Shown: positions 11,431-22,303, numbered from the stretch's first letter. The stretch: 64,000 nt of DNA from Limnephilus marmoratus (GCA_917880885.1 OU862928.1:5661721-5725720); one strand, 5' to 3'. Numbers and translations: made by a program. The notes: generated by a model from the sequence alone, not told the origin.

Positions 11431-12405
11431 ATTTAACTTCATTATGTGTTTAGGATCCAGGTGTAATTGATCCTGGCATCCACGGTCACCCTTTTACAAT
11501 ATTTATACTACTACTACTGCCCGGATATTACGCACTACATTTTGTAATTCACACTGAAACTGTTTACTCATGTATCATGTTTTGTATTAATATATATCAT
11601 GTTTTCTTAGGTATCATCTTCAACAACCTCTTTAACATCTAAAATTTGTCTATTACTTGTTTTTCCCTTTTTTTCTAGATATTATCAATAACCTTCGCGT
11701 TTCCTAACTATACTTGCATTTCTCTAGCACTCTTTTTTCTAAATCTAAGATATATATCAACAAGTTCTTCGTGTCTTGACTTGTATCATTCAAGGAGCCG
11801 GAACTGAACTACCATCTCATTTTTGTATTGTCCTACACCCCATCAAGGGGGTGGACTAGATCTATGTCCGTACAACAACCGAGAAGACGACTCCCAAGGT
11901 AGCCGCTGCATAACCCGCCCGCGCCTCCCCCGTCGCCATGAGCGGGCCAGAAGACCAACCGTAGCGGACCGGTGCCCTTCCGCCCTGCCTCCGGTGACCC
12001 GATGCTCTCTTTTATCCCTAGTGTCTTCAGATCTTTCTGCCCTTAATCCCAACACTATCTTCGAGGGCCTACCGGGGAGCCAGCTTAGGGGCGCGGACAC
12101 CGAGTCTTGCTTGCGACTGGACTGATGGCTCCGCTTATCCTCGGCGGGACTGCCGGGTGACTGTAGCTCAGCTGCTTTGTTAAACAATCTCATCAAATTA
12201 TGTAATTTTTTTTTTTAAATTTCTGCATTTTAACAAACTTTTATACAGCTACATCAGGTGGCGGAGATGAGACGTGATACTGTGAAATAAATAACTAACA
12301 ACATGTACGCACTATACTACTACTGCCTGCTAACAATGTATGCCCGGACATTGGGGGTCTAGAGTCATTTTAAATAAAAAGTAGCTTCTTTATAAATAAA
12401 AAAAT
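11431..12405 (+). other. 3' UTR of the R1-like element
   Basis: Non-coding. It carries a GC-rich block (about 11830-12170) and ends with repeated ataaata words. The word tatactactactactgc occurs in similar form near 11508 and 12316, hinting at an internal duplication. Overlapping open frames on both strands in the GC-rich part have no motif. Confidence 0.5.
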
Positions 12406-13463
12406 TAGAGTCCTGACGAGTACGGTGAAGGAGGAAACCATCTGTTTCCTTAGAACGCCGTGGGAAAGTGGTGGGCAACCTCCAATGTTAACCGTTTTTT
12501 CACCTTTCTCTTGCCAAATTAATTGCAAAATATGTTAATTACATATATATTTATCATCTTAATTCTTTTAAAATAAATTTATTTTTCTGAAAATCAAATC
12601 TTATCATTATGGTCACCCTACATGTTTACATTATAATGTACTTTCGCCTTCAGCTTAGTAAGTACTCATCATACTCATAATCTGTAAGAAACATACGACA
12701 ATATTGTTCTTCAATGTCTATATTATTTTATTAAATTGTAGAGTTGTTAACCTCAGCACAGGCTTGACCTAGTGAGGTTATAAACTGAATTGTAAACATT
12801 AGACCTAGGTTCCATGTAAAGAAATAAATAAATAAATCAATAATAATGAATGAGGTTCTCATTCCGGCAGGTCCCCACAAAACCGTCAATGTACTGAATG
12901 AGGTTCGATGAGAGAAAAATAAATGTAATTTACAAACATGTCATATTACTTGGAGGAAATGCCAAGGAACGAACGTTTTAGAATTTTTGGAAATACCGAA
13001 TAATACCGAAGACATAAGCCCTCAAAATGTTGACATTATTTTAGGCAGTTTAGGTATGCTTTTTGCCCCTCGGTCGTTCAAGAAAGGGTATTTTCGCAGC
13101 CGTTTTAACTAAGCAATTTGTTAAATGTAATTTATTTATTTATCAAAAAAAAGAACAGGAGTATAAAGCTAAACGTGAAGACCGGCCTGACGTTAATCAG
13201 AAATCTTCACAGTAAGCGAGTTTAAGGACAGAAAAGTGGCGTGCCACGCCGCCCACGTCTTCTCTGTCGCACTTATGTTTTTGCGCATCTTTTTCTTTCG
13301 CTTACGTTCATTATAAAGACAGCAATTGCGCGAGATTGCATCGTACCATATTAAAGTTTATTAATATAGGTCAGTTTGGTGTACTCTACATGCATAGAAG
13401 CAGGCATTTGAGAAAATCAGTATTTATTTTCTGAGAGCATTTAATGTATCTCCAGGACCCGGG
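12406..13463. other. Non-coding; includes a non-LTR 3' tail at 12735-12835
   Basis: At 12735-12835 a short plus-strand segment with 'cacaggcttgacctagtgagg' character and an (AATA)n tail looks like the 3' UTR of a CR1-like element. A related word appears, inverted, near 42790-42850 at the 3' end of the minus-strand element there. The rest of the stretch shows nothing I can name. Confidence 0.5.
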
Positions 13464-13556
13464 AACCTTTATTGGATAACCAACACCTCTGCAATAGGTC
13501 ACTCCAAGTGGTTCGCTACGTTTGGTGATTTGGCAGGGGTGCCCGGGTTCATGGGG
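13464..13556 (+). repeat. Dispersed repeat, copy 1 (aacctttattggataacc family)
   Basis: About 90 bp shared with 14882-14986 and, partly, with 47357-47403. It contains a central ccaagtggttcgctacgtttggtg and ends gggtgcccgggttcatgggg. It has no coding sense. Identity between copies 1 and 2 is high apart from a 12-bp length difference. Confidence 0.65.
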
Positions 13557-14048
13557 TGTAATTGTCGTGCAATTACCGATTAACACTGATATATATGCAA
13601 AATGTCTGTAAAACTTGTAAAAAAAGCTTAAATACGAAGCATCGTTTTTTCAATCTAAGAAACGCAATACCTAGTTAAATAAGTAGTAATAATTTAAATA
13701 TTACTACAGATAACGCTGGCATGTATTCATGTGATCGGAAGGAGGTAGATTTAATTTAATTTACGCTTTTTAATTACATTTTTTATTTTTTAGGATATTG
13801 AATTCTACTCATTGAATGTGGAACCAGAAGGCGAAAAATATTTCTCCGAGTACAAATGCAGTTTTAGGTAAGGGAGTACACAATCAATTAATATGATAAG
13901 GTACATTTATTAATTTCCTATAGTTGGGGTACCCGACTTCACTCAAGGATTTGATATGGGATTAAACCGACGTTCGAATCCACAACGGAACTTGCTTTAT
14001 ATATACCCCTACCAATGGGTTAAAAAAAAGCTTAGAATGGTCTACAAT

Positions 14049-14225
14049 ATTCCAGAACATTCCACAACATTCGAGAGTGTTCCGGAATGTTCCACAATGA
14101 TCTGGGATGTTCCTGGCTGCTCCCGAATATTCCAAAAATTATACCTAAGTAGAATGTTCCGGAATGTTTTGAAATGTTGTGGAATGCTCTCGAATATTCT
14201 TGAATATTCTGGAACGTTCTAGAAA
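14049..14225. repeat. Palindromic array of GAA/TTC pentamers resembling heat-shock elements
   Basis: Two halves, 14049-14138 and 14151-14225, are built of 5-bp units in strict register (attcc agaac attcc ... gttcc ggaat gttcc; and agaat gttcc ggaat ... attct ggaac gttct agaaa). Alternating nGAAn and nTTCn at 5-bp spacing is the binding pattern of heat-shock factor. The halves are imperfect inverted copies. It might also simply be a decayed palindromic repeat. Confidence 0.6.
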
Positions 14226-14344
14226 TCTAAAGAGGGCTTATATCTTCAAAAGAACGCCCTTCAGGTAAAAACGGGAACCTTCTTCGTAGATGTGGGATAG
14301 AGTGCTACCACATCACTTACTTGTCTACCTTTTCTGATATCATA

Positions 14345-14641
14345 CTTAAAATTCTTATTAAAAAAAACTTTTGCACTTTGTTAGACTTATTTATTTTCAC
14401 CAGGACCGGTTTCATCCTACTATGGACATTTTCGGACTGGTAGTTGAAATTATTATGGTACGGTATTTCTACAAACTTAGGCAGGGGTACACAACATTGT
14501 CTCTATATAATGAATGTTTCTATTTTGTTAATTTAAAGTATTATAAGTTATTTTGATTATTAAAGGTACATATAGGTAATTATAAAGTTTATTATTAAAA
14601 TTATGAATGATGATAGTAAATAGTTATTTTTAATTCACATG
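14345..14641 (+). repeat. Left arm of a ~1.25-kb inverted repeat pair
   Basis: About 295 bp that matches 15310-15599 in reverse complement, with scattered substitutions. It contains caggaccggtttc and a gcaggggtacacaacattgtct word in both arms. It may be a long-TIR element or two copies of one repeat in opposite orientation. The 660 bp between the arms holds copy 2 of the aacctttattgg repeat. Confidence 0.75.
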
Positions 14642-14881
14642 AATGTATATGAATTTTGATAATTGAATGGGTTCGTGATTACTGATATTTTATTTTGGTA
14701 ATGTTGGGTAATTCCCTCCTTGTTGCTTAAAGCTTAATTGACAAATATTTATAGCACTGTGGTAATCAATAAATTTTTTTAAATTATATACTTAATTACA
14801 CCGCTGCTCTGTGAAGTAATATATTAATGGTGATTGAGCATTTACAATTTGGGAGGCGGGAATGGGTACCGCCACCCGACG

Positions 14882-14986
14882 AACCTTTATTGGATAACCA
14901 ACACCTCTGCCATGACTGCCATAGGTCACCCCAAGTGGTTCGCTACGTTTGGTGGTTTAGCAGGGGTGCCCGGGTTCATGGGGGTG
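14882..14986 (+). repeat. Dispersed repeat, copy 2 (aacctttattggataacc family)
   Basis: Same order of words as at 13464-13556, with an extra catgactgc-like insertion. It sits in the centre of the inverted repeat pair 14345-15599. Non-coding. Confidence 0.65.
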
Positions 14987-15309
14987 AGGTTTGTCTAGGT
15001 CTTGGAGGTGGATGACCAGGACATACTGAACCCCACATTCCTACCCACCCCTTAAACCCTTTTCCTTCCCAGAACTCTCCTCTCCTTCCTTTCCTTATAA
15101 AAACCCTCCACACAGCATCCCCAAAGATGACATAGGCCCTTGGGGAAATTATTTTCCTCAGTGCCTCCTGTGTGGAGCTCATGTAAAAAATAAAAATAAA
15201 AATAATAATTTTCCAACTGTTTATTCATGACATATTTACGATCAATTTTCTTCGTTAGGCGATTAATTTCTAGTGACTCTAATCGATTGCAGTCACTAGA
15301 AATGTAAAA

Positions 15310-15599
15310 TGTGAATTAAAAATATCTATTTACTATGTAACGTCACTCATAATTTTAATAATGAACTTTATAATTACCTACCTTAAATTAACAAAATAAC
15401 TTATTATACATTAAATTAAAAATATGGAAATATTCATTATATATAGACAATGTTGTGTACCCCTGCCTAAGTTTGTGTAAATTCCGTAGCATAAGAATTT
15501 CAACTACCCGTCTGAAAATGTCCGTAGTAGGAAGAAACCGGTCCTGGTGAAAATAAATAGGTGGAACAAAGTGCAAAAGTTTTTTAATAAAATTCTAAT
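15310..15599 (-). repeat. Right arm of the ~1.25-kb inverted repeat pair
   Basis: Reverse complement of 14345-14641. Similarity fades outside 15599 and inside 15310. Short open frames in either arm are mirror images of the same non-coding sequence. Confidence 0.75.
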
Positions 15600-15841
15600 A
15601 CAATGGAGTTCTAGAGCTAGACTCGTTGTTATCGTACTCTAAACACCTTCATGCGCAAATTTAAATCTAGCGTGACCGGATATTGATCTCTGACAGATGT
15701 TCTCTAGAAATGGTATTTATTGTAAAATAATATTTTTTTTGCATTAAGCGCACTTGAAGTGAAATGACACAAAACTGCGCAATAATATTATTTAATATAA
15801 CGTTATTATTATTATTATATCTATATGTGTACATTATTTCT

Positions 15842-15973
15842 AAAATCAAAAATACCATTATTTACAACAGCATCGTCATCATAAAAATCTTTTAAACGAC
15901 GATGAATCTCAGTAGAAGTCACTTTTTCAGTTAAAAATTCAAATACAGCACGCTCTTTACCTTACGTCGACAT
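15842..15973 (-). pseudogene. Mariner-like transposase N-terminal remnant
   Basis: From a minus-strand ATG at 15973 the frame reads three residues, a stop, then 'ERAVFEFLTEKVTSTEIHRR' and 'LKDFYDDDAVVNNG'. This matches the first helix-turn-helix of mariner-type transposases, which binds the TIR. The DD(34)D catalytic part is absent. The upstream minus-strand sequence to about 16150 may hold more of the old element. Short, so moderate confidence. Confidence 0.5.
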
Positions 15974-16387
15974 AACACTAACGCGTCTCCATACTTCCGC
16001 TTCTCAAAATACACTGGATGAATTCAACAACTTCAAACGTACGCGTACGTATAGAGGAGGAATGTCACTTCCATATTCTACCTGGCGCTCTTCTGAAAGT
16101 TATTTTGTTCGCACTGTAGAAGCATGTGTGCATTAATTTTCAGCCAACCCTCACACAACTGAACAGTGACCCTTTTGTGAAGTAAAATATTATAGTTATT
16201 TTTCGAATATAAATCTGTATTTGCACAACGAGATGACAAGCGTGTTGACGAACTAATTTAACTGATTTAAGAAAACGCGAGTACTACCATAACATTGCTT
16301 TTTATACCACTTACATAATTGTATTGCTTGTACTCTAGTGGTCAGGTTGACCACTAAAACATTCTTTCATTCATATTACCTTTTTCT
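15974..16387. other. No gene recognised
   Basis: It contains the palindromic word cgtacgcgtacg near 16037 and fragments that may belong to the mariner remnant. Nothing else can be supported. Confidence 0.4.
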
Positions 16388-16535
16388 CAGGTCAAATATT
16401 ATGTTAGCTTTTTGTCAAGTCAAATATTTTGTAACCTCACTGACAAGTCAAATATTATGACAATGTGACCTTATTTTCAAGTCAAATATTATGTGATCTT
16501 ATTGTCAAGTCAAATATTGTGTGTCCAGTCGAAGA
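16388..16535 (+). repeat. Minisatellite, about five units of 28-34 bp
   Basis: Units begin caagtcaaatattatg and are followed by a variable tga/ccttattgt part. Starts lie near 16388, 16417, 16447, 16478 and 16506. Units differ by a few bases each. Confidence 0.75.
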
Positions 16536-17161
16536 TCATGATGTTGATCTATTGACAAATAAATGTTTTTATTATAATTACTATGTGCTCATGTCAATTG
16601 AACTAATTTCAGTAAGGATGTATCTTATACTATCGTAAAGCAAGGCCACACCGAGATGTATAAAATAAGCGAGAGCTACATCCCAGATAACCCCGAGTGC
16701 CTCTCCACCCCGATAAACGTAATAACTGGGCCAAACAATAAAGCGGTTAGTGAATATTATGTACATATTTCTTCAAACTTAACACTGAAACTTACTTCCA
16801 CAGGACTAAAAGTCTAGTGCCAGATTGTGGGTTCGAGTCCCAGCGGAGTCAATATCTATTTATAACTTTTGTCTCCTGATTTCGATTGAGTTTCGCTCAT
16901 ATTGTCTTCATTTAATTAAATATTTAATTAAATATATTTTTATTTTATTTTTTCTTTTTTTTTTCTTTATTTATTTTGTTTGTAGAACGAGGCAAATGCC
17001 CGTATTATGGTAGTCGAGATTCATAAGATGTTATATTAAGTATAAAATATTAAGTATAATCATCCATATATATAGATGAAAGTACAAACATATATTTAGG
17101 AATCAATCACTCAAAAGTGCTATTTTTCCTTGTGTAAATTTCACGCCCAAAGAACTTTAAA
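16536..17161. other. Non-coding; isolated pol III B-box-like word
   Basis: Near 16825-16850 a gggttcgagtccc word with a 5-bp-stem context looks like the T arm of a tRNA, but no acceptor or D arm accompanies it. It could be a SINE scrap. The part next to 17162 is probably the 5' UTR of the CR1-like element. Confidence 0.4.
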
Positions 17162-18318
17162 ATGAATACTTTTTGCACGGCTTGTGGAAAAAACATCGAA
17201 ATTCCCGCAGACTTTATATCTTGTTCTGTCTGTAATGAAGATTACCATATTTTGTGTGCTGAAACAGTGGAAATTTCTCGCCGAGGTGGGAAAAGTCATC
17301 AACATCAAAATTGGAAATGAAAAAATTGCGTAAAACCTAAAAATAACAAACAGAAAAGCATTGTAAATAGTTTGCCGGAAAACAATCAAGAACCGCCATC
17401 TATTGCCAAAAATTCAAAACAACTTGCACAGACTTCGAAAACTTTAACCGATCAGGCAGTCAACAATGAAAACTTACCGTATCCACACACAGATGGCGCT
17501 CAACAACCCCTTACTCTCGAACTTTTTATGAAAGAACTAGGAAACTTCAAATCTTCAATGATGGTATTTGTCGACAAAAAAATTGACTCCAATGGCCAAA
17601 AATACGAAGAAATTTTAAAACAAAACAATGAATTCATAAAATCGATTCAATACATATCGGATCAGCAAGAAGAACTTAAAAATCGAGTGAATGCTTTGGA
17701 ATTATCACAAACAAAAAATAATGCGGACATAATTGATCTAAAAAATCAAAATACCTTATTATCTAATACAATCTCACATCAAGATGACAGAATTGATAGA
17801 CTTGAATACACGCATCAAATATGTAATATTGAACTTCGAGGCGTTCCAGAAACCATATCCAACAACTATATGGAAGTTATCACTAAAATATCTAAAATCA
17901 TCAACTTCGAGGACTCCACAGAAAATTCAGCAACCAAGAAGATTCACAGATTGGGGCCTAAAATCTCAGCAAAAAACCCCAGATCCATCATTGCGACATT
18001 TAATCACATTCAAGCACGGGATAACTTTTTATACAAACTGAAATCATACATAAAAGCCACTACACCCAGCACTAATAAACTAAACACATATATGATCTAG
18101 GTCTTTCTCAAGAATCCAAACAAATTTACATATCTGACCATCTTACACAAAAACAAAAATTCCTCCTAAGGCAAACGAAACGTTTTGCTAGAGAAAATAA
18201 CTTTAAATACACGTGGTCAAATCTAGGACGTATCTTACTAAAGCAAAATGACAGCTCAAAAACAATAACAATAAACAATGCCAATGACCTTGACAGATTG
18301 AAACGTCAATCTATCTGA
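17162..18318 (+). pseudogene. CR1-like ORF1 protein: PHD finger, coiled coil, FP-type domain; broken
   Basis: The start ATG is at 17162. Residues 5-60 form a PHD-like finger: FCTACG, then CSVC, then HILC, then a 'WK*KNC' pair in which a TGA (17318-17320) replaces the expected Cys codon. A Gln/Asn/Lys-rich region and a coiled coil (from about residue 130) follow, then the domain found in insect element ORF1 proteins and baculovirus FP ('IELRGVPET...PRSIIATF...RDNFL'). The frame stops at 18100, but one frame over it continues 'LGLSQESKQIYISDHL...TWSNLGRILLKQ' to TGA at 18316-18318, so a frameshift lies near 18085. ORF1 proteins bind element RNA. Confidence 0.8.
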
Positions 18319-18350
18319 CTACAACTTCACTCTGTTATTATGGTTATTAA

Positions 18351-18448
18351 GGAAGGTACTTGTTCACATATCATATTACATTGCTTTCGAATATATAAGG
18401 AAGGTACTTGTTCACATATACTTTTACATTGCTTTCGAATATATAAAA
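18351..18448 (+). repeat. Tandem duplication of about 49 bp
   Basis: Two adjacent copies of ggaaggtacttgttcacata followed by ttacattgctttcgaatata. It lies in the ORF1-ORF2 spacer directly upstream of the 312-bp repeats. Confidence 0.8.
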
Positions 18449-18547
18449 TAATATACAGCTCATTTATTATGAATAAATATAACGACATACTTATTTCATT
18501 AACTTTTAAATCTGTAAAACAAACTTACTGCAAAATCATATGTCAGA

Positions 18548-19314
18548 TATTACTTATTCAAAATAATAATAAATATGTTTTATTCCAGGATGTAATGAAT
18601 GTACTCTCATTTTTAATATTATTAATTGATTCGCTTGTTTTCTGTTTATGTGTAATGAGTCTCACTACCACCATCAACACAATACTTTATATACATAATA
18701 ATAATGTATCTTACTGTCTCCTACCTAGCCCATTTGTGTTCAACACAATCAGTGAAACTATAAGTTATCTCGTAAGAGCAAACCCTTATAAATCTTGGAA
18801 AAAAGTAACTAAAAATAAATCTGATTTTCTCAAGAATCTTACCACATTTTTCAATAAGGTATTACTTACTCAAAATAATAATAATAATAATGTTTTATTC
18901 CAGGATGTAATGAATGTACTCTCATTTTTAATATTATTACTTGATTCGCTTTTTCTGTTTATATGTAATGAGTCTCACTACCCCCATCAACACAATACTT
19001 TATATGCATAATAATAATGTATCTTACTTTCTTCTACCTAGCCCATTTGTGTTCAACACAATCAGTGAAAGTATAAGTTATATCGTACTTATAGCAAACC
19101 TTTATAAATCTTGGAAAAAAGTTACTAAAAATAAATCTGATTTTCTCAAGAATCTTACCACATTTTTCAACAAGGTATTACGTACTCAAAATAATAATAA
19201 TAATTATGTTTTATTCCAAGATGTAATTAATGTACTATTATTCTTCTTATTATTATATGAATCGCTTGTGCTCTGTGCAATGAGTCTAACCACCACCAGC
19301 AACCTGATACTTTA
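18548..19314 (+). repeat. Tandem repeats of ~312 bp in the CR1-like ORF1-ORF2 spacer, first 2.4 units
   Basis: Units start with tattac at 18548, 18860 and 19176 (periods 312 and 316). Each has an (AAT)n stretch, a ttttattcca(a/g)gatgtaat word, an atactttatatgcataa word and a tcttggaaaaaagt word. The first two are in the same reading frame and stay open (part of a 223-codon frame from 18340), giving Asn runs and hydrophobic stretches. I cannot tell whether this is ever coding. Unit 3 is interrupted near 19314 and completed from 40324. Confidence 0.85.
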
Positions 19315-19322
19315 TATTATAA

Positions 19323-19472
19323 TGTTAGCTATTAATAAGATTTATTTTTATGAGATAACATTTATTTGGAATAATAATTTTACATGTTGAACAGAGAGTA
19401 CAAAGGTACCAAGTCTGTGATCCCATTTCCGGATCAGCCATAGACAATAGTTGTATCATAGAGATCTTAACA
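19323..19472 (-). mobile_element. 150-bp LTR, copy A
   Basis: On the minus strand it starts TGTTAAGATC and ends TAACA, with a polyadenylation-like AATAAA. It is almost identical to 40174-40323 (differences at a few bases such as gct/tct). The match runs about 8 bp further left (tattataa). Left of it lies a CR1-like spacer unit; right of it a BEL-type primer-site leader. No polypurine tract adjoins it. I read it as the 3' LTR of the gypsy element whose 5' LTR is at 40174. Confidence 0.65.
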
Positions 19473-21367
19473 TTGTAATGGTCCGACACTCCTGGCTTTT
19501 GGCACCAATTGTGGTGAACCCTACCTAGCTGATTTACTTTTCTAAGCTTCTACCTCGTAGTTCAAATCTCGTAGCTCCTGTCTCGTAGCCACGCTCATAA
19601 TCCTACCCTTGTATCCTACTGATCACACCACTAGGTATGATGGCCTAACTTAACCCTCCTTCCGGTTTGTTTCTACCTCAGGCTCGTGATTTTCAAACCC
19701 CTATGTCTTTATAATCTAGCTTAACCTACCCTATCTTCTAAAATCCCTGCGATTTTCTCACAGTAATCAAGATTTAAGATTTTTGTTCACATTATTTCTA
19801 TAATCTTCGTTGTGTAATTTTTTGTTTTAGATTTTACATCTGTTTGCATACTTAATATGCACACATATGTAGAGAAGATAATGTATTACGTGTGGTAACC
19901 CCTAGATTCTTTAAGAGAAAGGGTGAGAATTTTCCGATCAATTTATTTATTATTATTTTAGAATATTTAACCGAGTTTGATAAACTAACCCCGCCTTAAA
20001 CTTTGTGTCTATTTGATTTCCATAAGAATTTAGTGTGTTTATTTAATTCTTCCTATCGCCGCGGATACATCGATAACATAAAACAACAGTTAATAAATTA
20101 AACATTTCAAGAAAGCAAACCTTACCTTACCGGTGTAGGATGATCGTGCTCGAGGGTCCAGTTTTCTCAATTGAAGTCCTTGTCTCAACCTCCCCTAACA
20201 TAATGTTTTGTATATTCATAGTTAGTGTTTGAATAGTAAGGATGGATGGATATGGGGAGGGGGATAATATGTTTGCTGAAAAGTCGGCTCCTCCGCTAAC
20301 CAAGTGAAAACCGATGAACAACAATTTCAAACCGGATTCTCCCAGTACGTTTGCTAGGCTTATCCTTAAATCCGAGTTTTACTCTCTTCGACGAGCGTCT
20401 CATGCTATGAAAGGGGCCCTTCACGCCAGCAGGGGGAATACCAAGTCTTCATGCCGTTTTTCTGTCTCACTCCGACTTCCGTCGCCTCCGGATTGAATTT
20501 AACTCTACTGATTCTAGAAGGGGTATTCCATGTCTTCCCTTATCATGCCTCTATCCGTTGAATGTGGCGTAAGCTTGTGACGGGCAGATCCTTCCTCCCA
20601 CGTGACCGACCCAGCGTTACACTCCACCTCTGACTAGCTGACATAAAACGCACCTCGTGAGCCTTATGTTTGCTTTCAGGTTCGACAAGACTTACGGTAT
20701 GCAAATAACCTGTAGCTTTAATGCCGCGTCAGCGTACTGTCCGCTTACGTCCTTCCTCTCCCTCGCATGCCCCAACTCGACAATACCGCCACAAGATCAA
20801 AGCCCTCCGTTCGAGAAAGGTTGACACTTACATTTCCAGATGGCTCATACCCACATACAGAAGCCTTGAAGCTTACGTTCGAGAAAAGTTAGGATTCAGG
20901 ACTGTATGAGTATTTGAACACCAGTGTTTTTTAAATGAGGTCACTAGCTCCTCGTGTGTTAGGTATTTAGGATTTTTGGGTATTTATGGGTTCTTGGATA
21001 CCTACTTGCTATAAGAAAGATTTAAAATGAGATAAATCAAGTTGTCAGTAAATCAATGACCTCCTGAATAATTGTGATGAGCTCTCTTTGAGTTTGAAGC
21101 TAGCCGAGGTACTTTACTTTGTGAAATTTTGCATGCTAAATCAATGCTACCTATTGGCGATCGCTCTAGTAAAATCAAGTCGTTTAGAATTGAGTGAATT
21201 TAACGTCAATGTCGTCTTCATATTTTTGACCGCAGATTTTGTCGCAAGCTATAATTGATAAACTTGTTCCTGACGTTAAAGCTTTGTTTTGTTTATTGGT
21301 TAATTAATTCAGGTGACTGGGTCAATGGATGACATTGAACCCCAATCGAAATTTTAGATACACTATC
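19473..21367 (-). mobile_element. Probable BEL-type 5' leader and LTR remnant (minus)
   Basis: On the minus strand, from about 19530 to 19473, the sequence reads ...TTCACCACAA then TTGGTGCCAAAAGCCAGG, the form of an LTR end followed by a primer-binding site. The LTR would start (plus strand) near 19510. Its far end was not found. A 65-bp stretch near 19870-19930 is similar to 55472-55540. The young BEL element is inserted at its right side. Tentative. Confidence 0.4.
20721..20909 (+). CDS. Small basic open frame, unknown
   Basis: ATG to TGA, 62 codons. The protein is rich in Arg and Lys at its N-terminal half and ends with 'SRWLIPTYRSLEAYVREKL', which could form an amphipathic helix. A ttgctttcag acceptor-like word lies about 45 bp upstream. 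It resembles no family I know. It may be an exon end inside the LTR remnant or chance. Confidence 0.25.
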   Translation: MPRQRTVRLRPSSPSHAPTRQYRHKIKALRSRKVDTYISRWLIPTYRSLEAYVREKLGFRTV

Positions 21368-21848
21368 TGTTTGGTTCTGAAACAGTCTTTTAGAAAACTA
21401 AATCCATTTTCCTCAAGTTCCTTCATCAATCATGCATTCCTTTCTCTTCCTCCTTTCCTCAAAGTCTCACCAGGAAAAGAAGAAGATGGTCCTACCTACA
21501 AGAGGAAATAATTGTACAATATTGTTGACCAAGTACACCTTACCCACTTGGGCAATTGAATTTTGTTCGTGACATGGGTCACAGCTCTCTCGTGGATAAT
21601 ATTGCAAATATCGCAAGATTTCGTCTTTTTATCGTAAAAAACTGTCGTTCGTAGAAGCCTGGTGTTGTGTCAGTGCTGAAAGCCAGGATCGATCCTGCAT
21701 CACCGTAGTACGCCGTCAAAAGGTAAGAGACTTCCTTTCATTTCCTATTTCCTTACGATTGAATTTCAAAACACAATTATTTGGTATTTACTCAAAACAA
21801 AAAAGGGATTTAGAGTCATCTTTTCGGGTCTCGGTATCGGCCGTGACA
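21368..21848 (+). repeat. BEL/Pao 5' LTR
   Basis: 481 bp, TG...CA. It carries promoter and RNA-processing signals for the element; an aggtaagag word near 21721 could act as a splice donor. It differs from the 3' LTR near 21527 (a/c), 21624 (c/t) and 21811-21812 (two bases). Confidence 0.95.
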
Positions 21849-21852
21849 TTTT

Positions 21853-21870
21853 TGGTCCTTCGAGCCGGAT
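21853..21870 (+). promoter_or_regulatory. Primer-binding site, complementary to a tRNA-Tyr-like 3' end
   Basis: TGGTCCTTCGAGCCGGAT begins 4 bp after the LTR. Its complement ends TCGAAGGACCA, which fits the acceptor stem of insect tRNA-Tyr (5' CCTTCGA). The tRNA identity is from memory of that family. Confidence 0.7.
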
Positions 21871-22303
21871 ATTTTCGTTTTTTGTCGTTTTTTTGGTAGA
21901 CGTAATTTTGAAGCCAGAGTATTGTGTTTTGAAGTTTGAATCATTCCATTTCGTTGACCTTTTTCCGGTTTTATGAGCTGTTTCAGAATTATACATTTAA
22001 TCGTGAATATTGATTAGCATTTTAAATTTGAATTGGTTGAAAGTCGTTGGGCGGCTTAACATTTTTGAATTTGGTAGATAGTAGGTACTTGTACGTACAA
22101 TATCACCGCCACGCGTCGGTAGTTGTAGTAAAGTTGTCGGTATTACCTACAAGAGCTACAAGCGCCCGTCTAGTGTCGGTAACGTAGGTCGCGTTAGTTA
22201 TCGCATCAGCTGTGATAACAGCCGACATCAATATTTTTTGTTTACAAGTTGACATTTGTTTGACAGTGTTTTATTATTTGGTTTGTTGTTAAAAATATTC
22301 ATA

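Larger units (their letters stand above)
9690..12405 (+). mobile_element. R1-like non-LTR retrotransposon, 5' truncated
   Basis: It comprises reverse transcriptase plus Cys/His C-terminal domain (9692-11430) and a long GC-richer 3' region that ends near 12405 in an A-rich tail (ataaataaaaaaatt). No endonuclease or ORF1 is seen, so the copy is truncated at the start of the RT. R1 elements usually sit in 28S rDNA; no rDNA flanks this copy. Confidence 0.7.

Noticed and set aside
11823..12196. 100- to 117-codon frames on both strands
   Set aside because: They overlap in the GC-rich 3' UTR of the R1-like element, share no family signature and mirror each other.
16388..16535. CRISPR-like array
   Set aside because: Direct tandem units without unique spacers in eukaryotic transposon-rich DNA; a minisatellite.
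20127..20496. Frames near 20.1-20.5 kb as a host exon
   Set aside because: No conserved motif or splice structure; composition similar to the surrounding LTR remnant.
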